A stretch of 8,336 nt of DNA. Source: JBCCRH01 sp039208045. GTDB lineage: Bacteria > Bacteroidota > Bacteroidia > Chitinophagales > Saprospiraceae. Below, piece by piece: positions 1 to 6,417 of this stretch; positions within the stretch are counted from its first letter, which is position 1, and each line of letters starts with the position of its first letter. Below the pieces are notes generated by a model, which saw only the letters and a list, made by a program, of their open reading frames with translations, made no database searches and was not told the DNA's origin. The stretch covers positions 1-8,336 of the forward strand of contig JBCCRH010000279.1 of assembly GCA_039208045.1 (NCBI GenBank), in the 5' to 3' direction. Both the position numbers and the translations under genes were made by a program.

Positions 1-1096
1 CTTGATTGATAAAGCCTGCGACCGCATATTCCGAGTTAGGCAACACCACTAAGGACTGTGCCACATCGGCTTCCAGGCCAGGGCTGACCGCATCCGGCAC
101 ATTATAGCTTTTCGCAAAAACCACATTGCCGGTGGCATTACCCAAATTATCAAATGGCTGCGTTTTGAGGATAAATAAGGTTCCGCCTTCGCCTTGTGCC
201 ATATTACCCGTAATCACCAAAAAGTCTCCATCCTGTTGGATGTCCATCGGTACTTCTTGGCTGTCGACATTTTGATCCAAATCATAGAGGGGCGCAAAAG
301 CGATGGGTTGGAGTGCTTGGTTGAGCAGCATGACATACAGGAAGTTGCCATTGAAGCCGGAGTTGCCTGTTATAGCAAATCGAGCCTCTGGATTCGCCAT
401 GCCGGATAAGGTGGTAGAGGCCGAAACGGTGAGCGGATAATCCGAAATAAAGTGCTCCACCGACCCCATACAAAAGGAATCCTGCACACTGAAGATTTCT
501 ACCGAATTACCGGAGCTTCCGCCTTGCACCACCGCCGAGTAGGTGTTATCAAAGCTATTGTAGTGTAGGCCTCGTCCAAATCGATCAGGCGACACATTGC
601 CATCCAGCTCCCCTGCCCACAGCACCGTCCCGCTGGCATTTATGCGAAAGTATAATACCTTACGCTGTGGCCCAGCATCTTGATAGGTGCCTAAGCCCAG
701 ATAATCGCCCGAGCCATCCGGTGCTTCCAATAATTGTAGGCCAAAAATGCTAGTATTAGTAAAGAGATTGATTTCAGCAAAGGTGGTGAATTGTAGTTCT
801 ACAGGCGGTAGCACATAATTGCCCTGCATATCCAGTTTGGCGAAGACCAAATTGCTCAGAAAAGTATTAGGCTGCCCTTTTTCTTTATAGCCTAAAATAG
901 CGTATTCGCCATTAGCATCTACCTGGCCAGCCGCTGCAATATCAATATGCAGTTCATCTGCGGGTTGTAATACTGTACTGAACGTAGTAGTATTGGATGG
1001 AGGACAATTGGAAGGAAAAGGAATAGCCATGTAATAGGCCAAATAAGTGGTGCATACTAAAGTAGTCCAGATAGAGAGATAGGGTATTCTTTTCAT
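1..1096 (-). CDS. Secreted propeller-like repeat protein, N-terminal part (3' end beyond window)
   Basis: An open frame runs without a stop from an ATG at 1096 to the left edge, giving 365 residues; the C-terminus is missing. The N-terminus (MKRIPYLSIWTTLVCTTYLA) is basic then hydrophobic, so it is probably a signal peptide or membrane anchor. The rest is rich in G, N, T and aromatic residues. It contains recurring strand-like units of the form 'G-x-Y/F-x-(I/V/L)-x-G' followed by 'x-(L/V)-x-F-x-(K/R)-(L/I)-(D/N)': GEYAILGY, GDYLGLGTY, ARFAITGN, GDFLVITGN and SEYAVAGF are examples. This spacing suggests a beta-propeller of the kind common in large exported Bacteroidota proteins, which often end in a type IX secretion sorting domain; that domain cannot be seen here. 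No catalytic motif is recognisable. It is transcribed divergently from the response regulator at 1254. Confidence that it is a real exported gene is high; function is unknown. Confidence 0.8.
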   Translation of the reverse strand, partial: MKRIPYLSIWTTLVCTTYLAYYMAIPFPSNCPPSNTTTFSTVLQPADELHIDIAAAGQVDANGEYAILGYKEKGQPNTFLSNLVFAKLDMQGNYVLPPVELQFTTFAEINLFTNTSIFGLQLLEAPDGSGDYLGLGTYQDAGPQRKVLYFRINASGTVLWAGELDGNVSPDRFGRGLHYNSFDNTYSAVVQGGSSGNSVEIFSVQDSFCMGSVEHFISDYPLTVSASTTLSGMANPEARFAITGNSGFNGNFLYVMLLNQALQPIAFAPLYDLDQNVDSQEVPMDIQQDGDFLVITGNMAQGEGGTLFILKTQPFDNLGNATGNVVFAKSYNVPDAVSPGLEADVAQSLVVLPNSEYAVAGFINQ

Positions 1097-1253
1097 GAGG
1101 TTTTTAATGAAAAATTAATCACGAGGCCTGAAATGTGTGGATTTTGCTATTATTCGGTCGATCTCTTATGAAATCTGGCAATAGAGGGTTATTTTTTGGT
1201 AGAATGACACATATACTGTTCGACAGCTAATTTTTTTACTAAGCCCCTAGACT

Positions 1254-1997
1254 ATGCTTACCATTGCCATAATTGACGACGAAGCCGATGCACGCGCCAT
1301 TTTGCATCATTTTTTAAGTACCCTCTGCCCGGATGTTCAAATTGTTGGAGAAGCCTCCAATGCAGCAGAAGGAGTAGCACTACTGCGCCAGAAACGACCA
1401 GATGTTGTGCTTCTAGACATACAACTGGGGGAGCAAACGGGATTCGATCTGTTGAATAAATTTAACCAACCCAACTTTCAGGTCATCTTCATAACAGCTT
1501 ACCAACAATTCGCCATCCAAGCTTTTGCCTACTGTGCCTTGGATTATTTACTAAAGCCAATCGATCCAGATCAGCTCCTTCGAGCTATCGACAAGGCTCA
1601 AATCGCACATGCCAAGAATCAGGTGTATAGCCAACAGTTGCAACAACTGCAACAAATCCAGCAGACGAAAACCTTTGATAAAATTGTCCTTCCTACTGCT
1701 GAAGGACTAGTATTGCTGCGACTTAGTGAAGTACTCTACCTACAAGCGGATGTCAATTACACCTTGTTTTTCACGACCCATAAGGAGAAATTTATTGTTA
1801 GCAAACCCCTAAAAGAATTTGAAGCGCTCCTCCCCAAACATCAATTTTGTCGATCACATCAATCATATATAGTCAACATTCAGTATATCAAAAAAATATT
1901 GCGAGAGGATGGTGGCTACATCTTGTTGGGAAATGGGGAAAGGCTCCCCATTTCTCGGCGCAAGAAAGAGCGATTGCTTAGTTTGCTGTTGGCTTAG
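1254..1997 (+). CDS. LytR/AlgR-family response regulator (REC + LytTR DNA-binding domain)
   Basis: A 247-residue two-domain transcription regulator, the usual length for this family. The receiver domain (about 1-118) has the acidic pair D8-D9, the phospho-acceptor D55 in VVLLDIQLG, T81 and the K101-P102 pair, so all phosphorylation residues are present. A Q-rich linker (about 127-137) leads to a LytTR domain (about 143-246). This has the family hallmarks FCRSHQSYIVN (198-208) and PISRRKKERL near the C-terminus. LytTR proteins bind short direct repeats as dimers after phosphorylation by a sensor kinase, often a LytS/YpdA-type membrane kinase in Bacteroidota. No kinase lies next to it in this window, so the partner is unknown. 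The 157-bp space to the divergent secreted-protein gene could hold its target, but I could not identify a convincing LytTR site pair. A terminator-like hairpin follows 11 bp after the stop. Confidence 0.95.
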   Translation: MLTIAIIDDEADARAILHHFLSTLCPDVQIVGEASNAAEGVALLRQKRPDVVLLDIQLGEQTGFDLLNKFNQPNFQVIFITAYQQFAIQAFAYCALDYLLKPIDPDQLLRAIDKAQIAHAKNQVYSQQLQQLQQIQQTKTFDKIVLPTAEGLVLLRLSEVLYLQADVNYTLFFTTHKEKFIVSKPLKEFEALLPKHQFCRSHQSYIVNIQYIKKILREDGGYILLGNGERLPISRRKKERLLSLLLA

Positions 1998-2008
1998 AGC
2001 TTATTTCC

Positions 2009-2053
2009 CACGCGGATTACAAATCCACTAGGCGCGTGCTAGGTTCTTTTTTT
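2009..2053 (+). terminator. Nested hairpin plus T-tract after the response regulator gene
   Basis: The outer stem CACGCG (2009-2014) pairs perfectly with CGCGTG (2033-2038). Inside it GGATT (2014-2018) pairs with AATCC (2022-2026) around the loop ACA; the two stems share G2014, so they cannot both be complete at once. A run of seven T (2047-2053) follows after a short CTAGG spacer. Position 11 bp after the stop codon and the T-tract fit an intrinsic terminator, though the spacer between stem and T-run is longer than ideal. The same architecture recurs at 7629-7678, so this is probably also a member of a dispersed repeat family. Confidence 0.55.
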
Positions 2054-2125
2054 ATATAACTTGGCCCGCGCTAAGTCGATTTGGGTACTAAATGAAAACC
2101 ACTACAGTTTTCACTTGGTTATATA
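2053..2125. repeat. Inverted repeat TATATAAC...GTTATATA with inner hairpin
   Basis: TATATAAC (2053-2060) and GTTATATA (2118-2125) are exact reverse complements 57 bp apart. Between them TGAAAAC (2093-2099) and GTTTTCA (2107-2113) form a 7-bp hairpin with a 7-nt loop. The arms are short and AT-rich, so chance is possible. It fills the space between the terminator-like repeat and the large palindrome upstream of selO. No function is claimed. Confidence 0.3.
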
Positions 2126-2133
2126 GAGGGTTA

Positions 2134-2290
2134 GACTTGTTTCGCCGGCCACTAAATGGCTGCAAGCAGCAAAATTTCATCCTACACTGCGTTAAAAAGC
2201 CTCGCCGCCCAGACGGGCGCCTATGTTTTTTGCCTTGTTCAGAATAAAATTTGCTATGCTTTCGCTCATTCGCGACCGGCGGAACAAGTC
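2134..2290. repeat. 157-bp near-palindromic element upstream of selO (MITE/REP-like)
   Basis: The two ends are inverted copies: GACTTGTTTCGCCGG at 2134-2148 and, read on the other strand from 2290, GACTTGTTCCGCCGG. Similarity continues inward for about 50 bp with small gaps; both arms carry an AAGCA...GCAAA...TTT..TYCT pattern. The centre of the element (2212) falls in the AGAC loop of a short GC hairpin, CGCCC (2206-2210) with GGGCG (2215-2219). The whole piece can therefore fold as one long cruciform or RNA hairpin. A 74-codon frame on the minus strand (2088-2312) runs through it but looks like a by-product. The element ends 29 bp before the selO start, so it may lie in the selO 5' leader or carry its promoter. 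A non-autonomous mobile repeat is the most likely explanation; no transposase is seen here. Confidence 0.75.
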
Positions 2291-2319
2291 TATTAAAATA
2301 ACTTCTAAGCAAGATTAAA

Positions 2320-3762
2320 ATGTCAAATCATATAGGCTGGAACCTCCAGCATACCTACCATCAGCTGCCCGCTGCTTTGTTCAGCGAGCAGGAACCGGTG
2401 CCGGTGAAGGTCCCCGAAACCGTGCTTTTTAATAGCGCACTAGCTCAAGAGCTGGGGTTAGCAGGATTACAAGAGCAGGCCGACCAAATACAAACTATCT
2501 TCTCTGGAAATCAGCTACCCCCTGGAAGTCAGCCCTTGGCGCAAGCCTATGCAGGCCACCAATTTGGCCACTTTACCATGCTCGGCGATGGCCGGGCGGT
2601 ATTGCTAGGCGAACAAGTAAAGCCGGATGGTGGTAGCGTTGATATTCAACTAAAAGGCTCAGGGCGTACTCCCTATTCAAGGCGGGGCGATGGCCGCGCT
2701 ACTGTGAGTTCGATGCTTCGGGAATATATTATGAGTGAGGCCATGCACCACTTGGGCATTCCGACTTCTAGAAGCCTCGCAGTGGTCAAAACAGGTGAAA
2801 AAATTTACCGGGAACCCATCCAGGAAGGAGCCGTGCTAACGCGAATAGCTTCCAGCCATATTCGAGTAGGTACGTTTGAGTATGTGCGGCAGTTTACGGA
2901 TCGACCTACTCTGGAGGCCTTCTTAGACTATGTCATTCAGCGGCATTATCCGGAGCTAGCAGGTCACAAAAACCCCGCACTCGCTCTGGTAGGGAAAGTG
3001 ATGGAGCGGCAATTGGAGTTGGTGGTGCAGTGGCTGCGCGTGGGCTTTATTCATGGCGTCATGAATACCGATAATATGAGTATTGCCGGCGAAACCATCG
3101 ACTATGGGCCGTGCGCCTTCATGAACGCGTATGATCCAAAGACGGTCTATAGCTCGATTGATCGCAATGCGCGCTATGCCTTTGGCAACCAAGCGAATAT
3201 CACCTATTGGAACCTGGCTGTTCTGGCGAATGCTTTATTGCCGTTGTTTGCCACCAACCAAGAAAAAGGCATAGAACTAGCCAAAGAAGTGCTAGAGCAA
3301 TTTCCTGACGCTTTCGCTAAACGGTGGTACCACATGCTCTTCCAAAAAATTGGTATTGCTCAACCACAGGAGGGCGATAAAGTACTCATCGATAACCTCC
3401 TGGAGCTCCTACAAAACAACCAAGTAGACTACACCAACGCTTTTGCGGCCCTCACCTGGGATCGCTTGCCCGACCAGGCCTTTTTCCACGAAAGTGGCTT
3501 CCAAAACTGGAAGGCAAGTTGGGAAGCACGCTTGGCGCAAAGCGGCGATCGTACCGAAGCTATTGCACTGATGAAGCGCACTAATCCGGTAACGATTGCG
3601 CGCAATCACTTGGTGGAGGAAGCCTTGGATGCTGCGGTGATTGGGAATTTGAAGCCGGTAGAAGATTTGTTGGAGCGTTTGAAAACGCCTTATGCCTGGC
3701 GGGAGTTTCAGGGGGTGCCGGAAGGGTTTGATGTGGCGTATCAGACGTTTTGTGGGACGTAG
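2320..3762 (+). CDS. selO: Protein adenylyltransferase SelO (YdiU family)
   Basis: A 480-residue full-length SelO pseudokinase-fold enzyme, which transfers AMP from ATP to Ser/Thr/Tyr of target proteins; in Escherichia coli it is linked to oxidative-stress responses. Conserved blocks are in order: YAGHQFG (77-83), LGDGRAVLLGEQ (88-99), LKGSGRTPYSRRGDGRA (111-127, with K112 as the ATP-binding lysine), SMLREYIMSEAMHHLGIPT (131-149), HIRVGTFE (180-187) and HGVMNTDNMS (245-254) with D251-N252. The metal-binding D261 lies in DYGP. The protein ends FCGT; C478 is third from the end, the position of the redox cysteine of E. coli SelO and of selenocysteine in human SELENOO. C265, just after DYGP, is a possible disulfide partner, but this is inference. 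The ATG at 2320 fits the family N-terminus. The gene stands alone, preceded by a large palindromic repeat and followed by a tandem repeat array. Confidence 0.97.
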   Translation: MSNHIGWNLQHTYHQLPAALFSEQEPVPVKVPETVLFNSALAQELGLAGLQEQADQIQTIFSGNQLPPGSQPLAQAYAGHQFGHFTMLGDGRAVLLGEQVKPDGGSVDIQLKGSGRTPYSRRGDGRATVSSMLREYIMSEAMHHLGIPTSRSLAVVKTGEKIYREPIQEGAVLTRIASSHIRVGTFEYVRQFTDRPTLEAFLDYVIQRHYPELAGHKNPALALVGKVMERQLELVVQWLRVGFIHGVMNTDNMSIAGETIDYGPCAFMNAYDPKTVYSSIDRNARYAFGNQANITYWNLAVLANALLPLFATNQEKGIELAKEVLEQFPDAFAKRWYHMLFQKIGIAQPQEGDKVLIDNLLELLQNNQVDYTNAFAALTWDRLPDQAFFHESGFQNWKASWEARLAQSGDRTEAIALMKRTNPVTIARNHLVEEALDAAVIGNLKPVEDLLERLKTPYAWREFQGVPEGFDVAYQTFCGT

Positions 3763-3793
3763 GGGTGTGCCTGGAGGTTGTTCTCGGCTACGC

Positions 3794-3929
3794 TCGAACA
3801 ACGGCTGCGCTCGAACAACGGCTACGCTCGATCAACGGCTGTGCTCGATCAACGGCTGCGCTCGATCAACGGCTGCGCTTGGACAACGTCTGCGCTCGAA
3901 CAACAGCTACGCTTGGACAATAGCTTAGC
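3794..3929. repeat. 17-bp tandem repeat array, eight units
   Basis: Eight contiguous 17-bp units of the consensus TCGAWCAACGGCTGCGC start at 3794, 3811, 3828, 3845, 3862, 3879, 3896 and 3913. The last three diverge (TTGGACAA variants), and half a degenerate unit precedes the first (about 3785-3793). The period is not a multiple of three, so the array does not encode a repeated peptide even though frames stay open through it. It sits between the convergent selO (ends 3762) and the small membrane-protein gene. Its last unit overlaps the stop codon of the latter (3925-3927). The variable base in CTRCGCTC matches that in the loops of the hairpins at 5013-5044 and 6372-6417. Confidence 0.9.
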
Positions 3930-4173
3930 TCAGGTACAGCGTCAACATGAGCGCAATTAGCAACAGTACAAGAATTAGTAGAAGCTGTTGCCTAAAATTG
4001 CGCTTTTGTTGTTTTGCGACCCGCAACTCTGCCTTAGGACTGAGTTTTCGCTTTTTTCCACTAGGGGTGGGGCTTGAGGTAGTATCAGCATCCTCAAAAA
4101 TAGATTTCCGAAACCTGGCTCGAAGTCTAGCATTATTTGCTAGTGACGATTTTGCATTATCTGCGAATCCCAT
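3925..4173 (-). CDS. Small single-pass membrane protein
   Basis: An 82-residue protein starting MGFADNAKSSLANNARLRAR. Residues 1-61 are polar and strongly basic, with a Ser/Thr/Pro stretch (31-39) and a KKRK cluster (40-43). Residues 63-81 are one unbroken hydrophobic helix of Leu, Ile, Val, Ala and Met. By the positive-inside rule the basic part should be cytoplasmic, giving a tail-anchored topology. I recognise the general type as a small hypothetical protein seen in Bacteroidota, but no function is known to me. It starts 11 bp after the stop of the beta-barrel gene and is probably co-transcribed with it. Its 3' end runs into the 17-bp repeat array, so the last codons may have been altered by array growth. 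The strong topology and the operon position argue that it is real. Confidence 0.75.
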   Translation of the reverse strand: MGFADNAKSSLANNARLRARFRKSIFEDADTTSSPTPSGKKRKLSPKAELRVAKQQKRNFRQQLLLILVLLLIALMLTLYLS

Positions 4174-4184
4174 ATTTTTTGTTT

Positions 4185-4883
4185 TTAAAGATCGAACAAC
4201 GCCCCGAGCGTAAGGCCGATTCCTCTGTTTCGATGGGCCAACTCTTCCCCTCTCAAATGAAAAGCTTGTAGGATCGCTTCATTGTTAACATCAGTTAAGC
4301 CAACCAAATAACGGGCATCAAAGAATACTTCCATGGAATCCTTGATGGGAATAAAAATACCACCGCCAAGGTATAGGCTGAATTCCCACCGATTAAAAAG
4401 GTCGGTATCTAATGCAAGATAATTCCTACCGGTCTCATTGACTTCTCCATTTCTAGAACTAAATTTGGTCTTTGTGCAATTTATATAGTACCCTACACTC
4501 GGACCAGCAAAAGCAAAAACCCCAAACGAATCCCACGAATATTTGTATTTGGGTAAGAAAGCAAGTTCCAATACATACAAATCAAAGTGAGCGTATGTAT
4601 TGTAAATATGAGTTCCCACAAGCTGTTTAGGATGGTGGCCTTTATGTGTAAAGTTTACCTCCGCTTGTACGTATAACTCTTGATATAGGTTTACCTCGGT
4701 AACAATACCTACATTAACTCCTACCAAAAATTCATCGACTAAGATGTCATTGTAAACATCGACATAATTATCAATATTCGTCCATTTCGCTAAATTTACC
4801 CCGCCCTTAAATCCGATAGATACCTGAGCGGAGAGGGAAAGAGTACTGATACATAGGAAAGAACAGATGAAGAGAATGCGCAT
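4185..4883 (-). CDS. Outer-membrane beta-barrel protein (PorT/OMP_b-brl-like)
   Basis: A 232-residue exported protein. The signal peptide is MRILFICSFLCISTLSLSA, with likely cleavage before QVSIGFKGG. The mature part alternates hydrophobic and polar residues in strands: VSIGFKGGVNLAKW, EFLVGVNVGIVTEVNL, LYVQAEVNFTHKGHH, FDLYVLELAFLPKYKYSW, GVFAFAGPSVGYYI, EFSLYLGGGIFIPI, MEVFFDARYLVGLTDV and RGIGLTLGALFDL. The GxKGGxNLA start, FAGPxVGY, the 'xxRYxxGLTDV' strand and the hydrophobic last strand are typical of the outer-membrane beta-barrel family (PF13568-type) found widely in Bacteroidota. About eight strands fit a small barrel. Most members have no known function; some serve type IX secretion or porin-like roles, and nothing here distinguishes these. 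It is the first gene of a unit with the small membrane protein 11 bp downstream, and is divergent from the erythromycin-esterase-like gene. Confidence 0.9.
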   Translation of the reverse strand: MRILFICSFLCISTLSLSAQVSIGFKGGVNLAKWTNIDNYVDVYNDILVDEFLVGVNVGIVTEVNLYQELYVQAEVNFTHKGHHPKQLVGTHIYNTYAHFDLYVLELAFLPKYKYSWDSFGVFAFAGPSVGYYINCTKTKFSSRNGEVNETGRNYLALDTDLFNRWEFSLYLGGGIFIPIKDSMEVFFDARYLVGLTDVNNEAILQAFHLRGEELAHRNRGIGLTLGALFDL

Positions 4884-5012
4884 AATTTTTGAGGTTTAGC
4901 TGAACAAATACTACTCAGCTCTAAATATAAGCTTTAACGTATGAGTCTCTTATTTTTAACACACCTAATTCAACCAACTATCGTACTTTAGTGATAGTCT
5001 AATAGCATCTCG

Positions 5013-5044
5013 ATAGTACACTGAGCGTAGTCGAAGTGTACTAT
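5013..5044. repeat. Perfect 10-bp-stem hairpin with conserved 12-nt loop
   Basis: ATAGTACACT (5013-5022) and AGTGTACTAT (5035-5044) are exact reverse complements around the loop GAGCGTAGTCGA. The reverse complement of the loop, TCGACTACGCTC, matches the loop TCGCCTGCGCTC of the hairpin at 6372-6417 in 10 of 12 positions, although the stems are unrelated. The string CTGAGCGTAGTCGAAG resembles a short palindromic intergenic repeat I have seen often in Bacteroidota genomes (from memory, not checked). It ends 23 bp before the start of the downstream gene, so it may sit in its 5' leader. Confidence 0.7.
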
Positions 5045-5067
5045 TATACTTATCAAAATCCCAAATC

Positions 5068-6312
5068 ATGAAAAAAATTCTTGCCCTCTCCCTCCTATTT
5101 TGTGGTATCCTATTGAATGCTCAGCCCATTGATTACAGTCAATTCGCTACCCCGATGATCGAGCATGACCCTCAAAAGCTATTTTCCCAACCGGAGTTCT
5201 TCGATAGCCTTGTACAAGACAAACGCATTATTTTATTAGGGGAGCTAGACCATGGAGATGGAACTTCCTTTGAGGTGAAAGCGAAGGTCATCCAATATCT
5301 CCACGAAAAACACGGGTTCAATAATCTAGTCTTTGAGGCGGGGATGATCGATTGCCAAGCATTATGGCGTTCACTTCAAGGGGGAGCTGCTATGGCCACG
5401 CTAGCCCCGCAGCATATCTATTTTATTTGGAGTCAGGTGCAGGAAACGCAGCCCCTTTTTCAATATATCGATCAACAATACCAAGAGGGCAGTCCACTGC
5501 GCGTGTTAGGCATTGATCCTCAATTTTCTGGGCCACAAGAGCAGCTGGTTTTTATCAACTTGCTGAAAGAAGTATTAGCGGAAGAAGAAGTGGAAGATAG
5601 TCGATTTGAAGCGCTAGCGTACGAATTACAGATTATGAGTAAATGGCTCCACTACCCCGCTAAAAAAGCACACCGAATTGATTTTGCTACGTTCCAATCG
5701 TATCTCGATGATTTTAGAACGATCACGCTGCCCAAAATAGAGGTGTCCGAGCAAGCACTGTGGCAGCGCTACTTCGATAATGTGCAGACCCTCGCTACCA
5801 TTAAATGGGAAAACAATAGGCAGGAGGCCTTTGCCAAAAGGGATTTGCAACTCTTCCAAAACCTGCAGTTTTGGCTCGACCAGTATCAAGACGAAAAATT
5901 TATCGTATGGGCCGCCAATGCCCACATCATCAGAAACGATGCCCAACTGAAGGGCAAAGATCAGGATCATCCGCTCATCGGCATCAAGAAGTTGGGAGAT
6001 CACATTGCTGAACACTTCGCGCAAGCGACCTATGCTATTGCGATAGCTGCGGGGAGTGGAAAAACGCTGAATTTCCTAAACAAGAAAAAAACGAATAAGC
6101 TCAAGAAGAATCAGCGCAACTCCTTGGAAGCGAGGCTTCAGGGCCTCTCCACGGCCTTTGTAGATTTGCGCTCTTTCGAGCAATTCTCCGAACTGAACGA
6201 GTATGAAGCGCAGCTTTTTTACACGCGCGTAAAATGCACTGCAAAGTGGAGTGCACATTTTGATGGGGTCCTGTTTATTGATGAGATGAAAGCTAGTACG
6301 CCGCTTTGGTAA
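5068..6312 (+). CDS. Exported erythromycin-esterase-family protein
   Basis: A 414-residue protein with a signal peptide (MKKILALSLLFCGILLNAQ, cleaved near residue 19), so it probably acts in the periplasm or outside. The body belongs to the erythromycin esterase family (PF05139). The N-terminal motif LLGELDHGDG carries E59 and H62. The next block, GFNNLVFEAG, carries E90, exactly 28 residues after H62, matching the E43/H46/E74 spacing of EreB. WAANAHIIRND supplies H286, close to EreB H285. The family's RDLQLFQNLQFWL helix (258-270) is also present. Family members with known activity hydrolyse the macrolide lactone ring, but most homologues have unknown substrates, and resistance should not be assumed. 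The C-terminal part contains a lysine-rich stretch (337-347) and is more divergent. The gene is single, with hairpin repeats just before and after it. The ATG at 5068 gives a clean signal peptide. Confidence 0.9.
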   Translation: MKKILALSLLFCGILLNAQPIDYSQFATPMIEHDPQKLFSQPEFFDSLVQDKRIILLGELDHGDGTSFEVKAKVIQYLHEKHGFNNLVFEAGMIDCQALWRSLQGGAAMATLAPQHIYFIWSQVQETQPLFQYIDQQYQEGSPLRVLGIDPQFSGPQEQLVFINLLKEVLAEEEVEDSRFEALAYELQIMSKWLHYPAKKAHRIDFATFQSYLDDFRTITLPKIEVSEQALWQRYFDNVQTLATIKWENNRQEAFAKRDLQLFQNLQFWLDQYQDEKFIVWAANAHIIRNDAQLKGKDQDHPLIGIKKLGDHIAEHFAQATYAIAIAAGSGKTLNFLNKKKTNKLKKNQRNSLEARLQGLSTAFVDLRSFEQFSELNEYEAQLFYTRVKCTAKWSAHFDGVLFIDEMKASTPLW

Positions 6313-6329
6313 AAGCATATTTGGGAGTA

Positions 6330-6349
6330 TCCTCCGCTGAGGCGGAGGA
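6330..6349. terminator. GC-rich hairpin after the erythromycin-esterase-like gene
   Basis: CCTCCGC (6331-6337) pairs perfectly with GCGGAGG (6342-6348) around TGAG, extended by a T-A pair at 6330/6349. It begins 17 bp after the stop codon. There is no T-tract on either side, so a classic intrinsic terminator is not shown. It may instead be one part of a longer repeat unit that continues to the hairpin at 6372-6417. Confidence 0.4.
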
Positions 6350-6371
6350 CCGCGCTATCCGGCACTCTCTC

Positions 6372-6417
6372 GCCCATCTTAGTTGGCTTCGCCTGCGCTC
6401 AGCCAACTAAGACGGGC
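6372..6417. repeat. 17-bp-stem hairpin with the same 12-nt loop motif
   Basis: GCCCATCTTAGTTGGCT (6372-6388) and AGCCAACTAAGACGGGC (6401-6417) are reverse complements at 16 of 17 positions. The one exception, A6376 against C6413, becomes a G-U pair in a transcript of the minus strand. The loop is TCGCCTGCGCTC (6389-6400), the inverted-orientation counterpart of the loop at 5023-5034. It lies in the 191-bp space between the esterase-like gene and the dehydrogenase gene, both on plus. No T-tract follows. Confidence 0.75.

Noticed and set aside
1195..1221. Bacteroidota-type promoter (TTTG then TAnnTTTG) before the response regulator gene
   Set aside because: TTTG at 1195-1198 is present, but the downstream TACTGTTC has two mismatches and the spacing of 15 bp is short.
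2088..2312. 74-codon open frame on the minus strand upstream of selO
   Set aside because: It runs through the 157-bp palindrome and has the Arg/Lys/Cys-rich composition of translated repeat DNA; no domain is recognisable. More likely a by-product of the repeat.
3794..3929. CRISPR-like array
   Set aside because: The units are contiguous 17-mers with no spacers, and no cas gene is present.
3692..3960. Open frames across the 17-bp tandem array encoding repeated Arg/Leu/Asn peptides
   Set aside because: The 17-bp period shifts frame at every unit, and the frames overlap selO and the small membrane-protein gene. They are consequences of the array.
4922..4929. TATATTTA (minus strand) as a -7 element for the beta-barrel gene
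   Set aside because: It differs from TAnnTTTG at the last base and no TTTG-like -33 element lies at suitable spacing upstream.
5626..6024. 132-codon minus-strand frame inside the erythromycin-esterase-like gene
   Set aside because: It is fully antisense to a gene with clear family motifs and has no recognisable domain.
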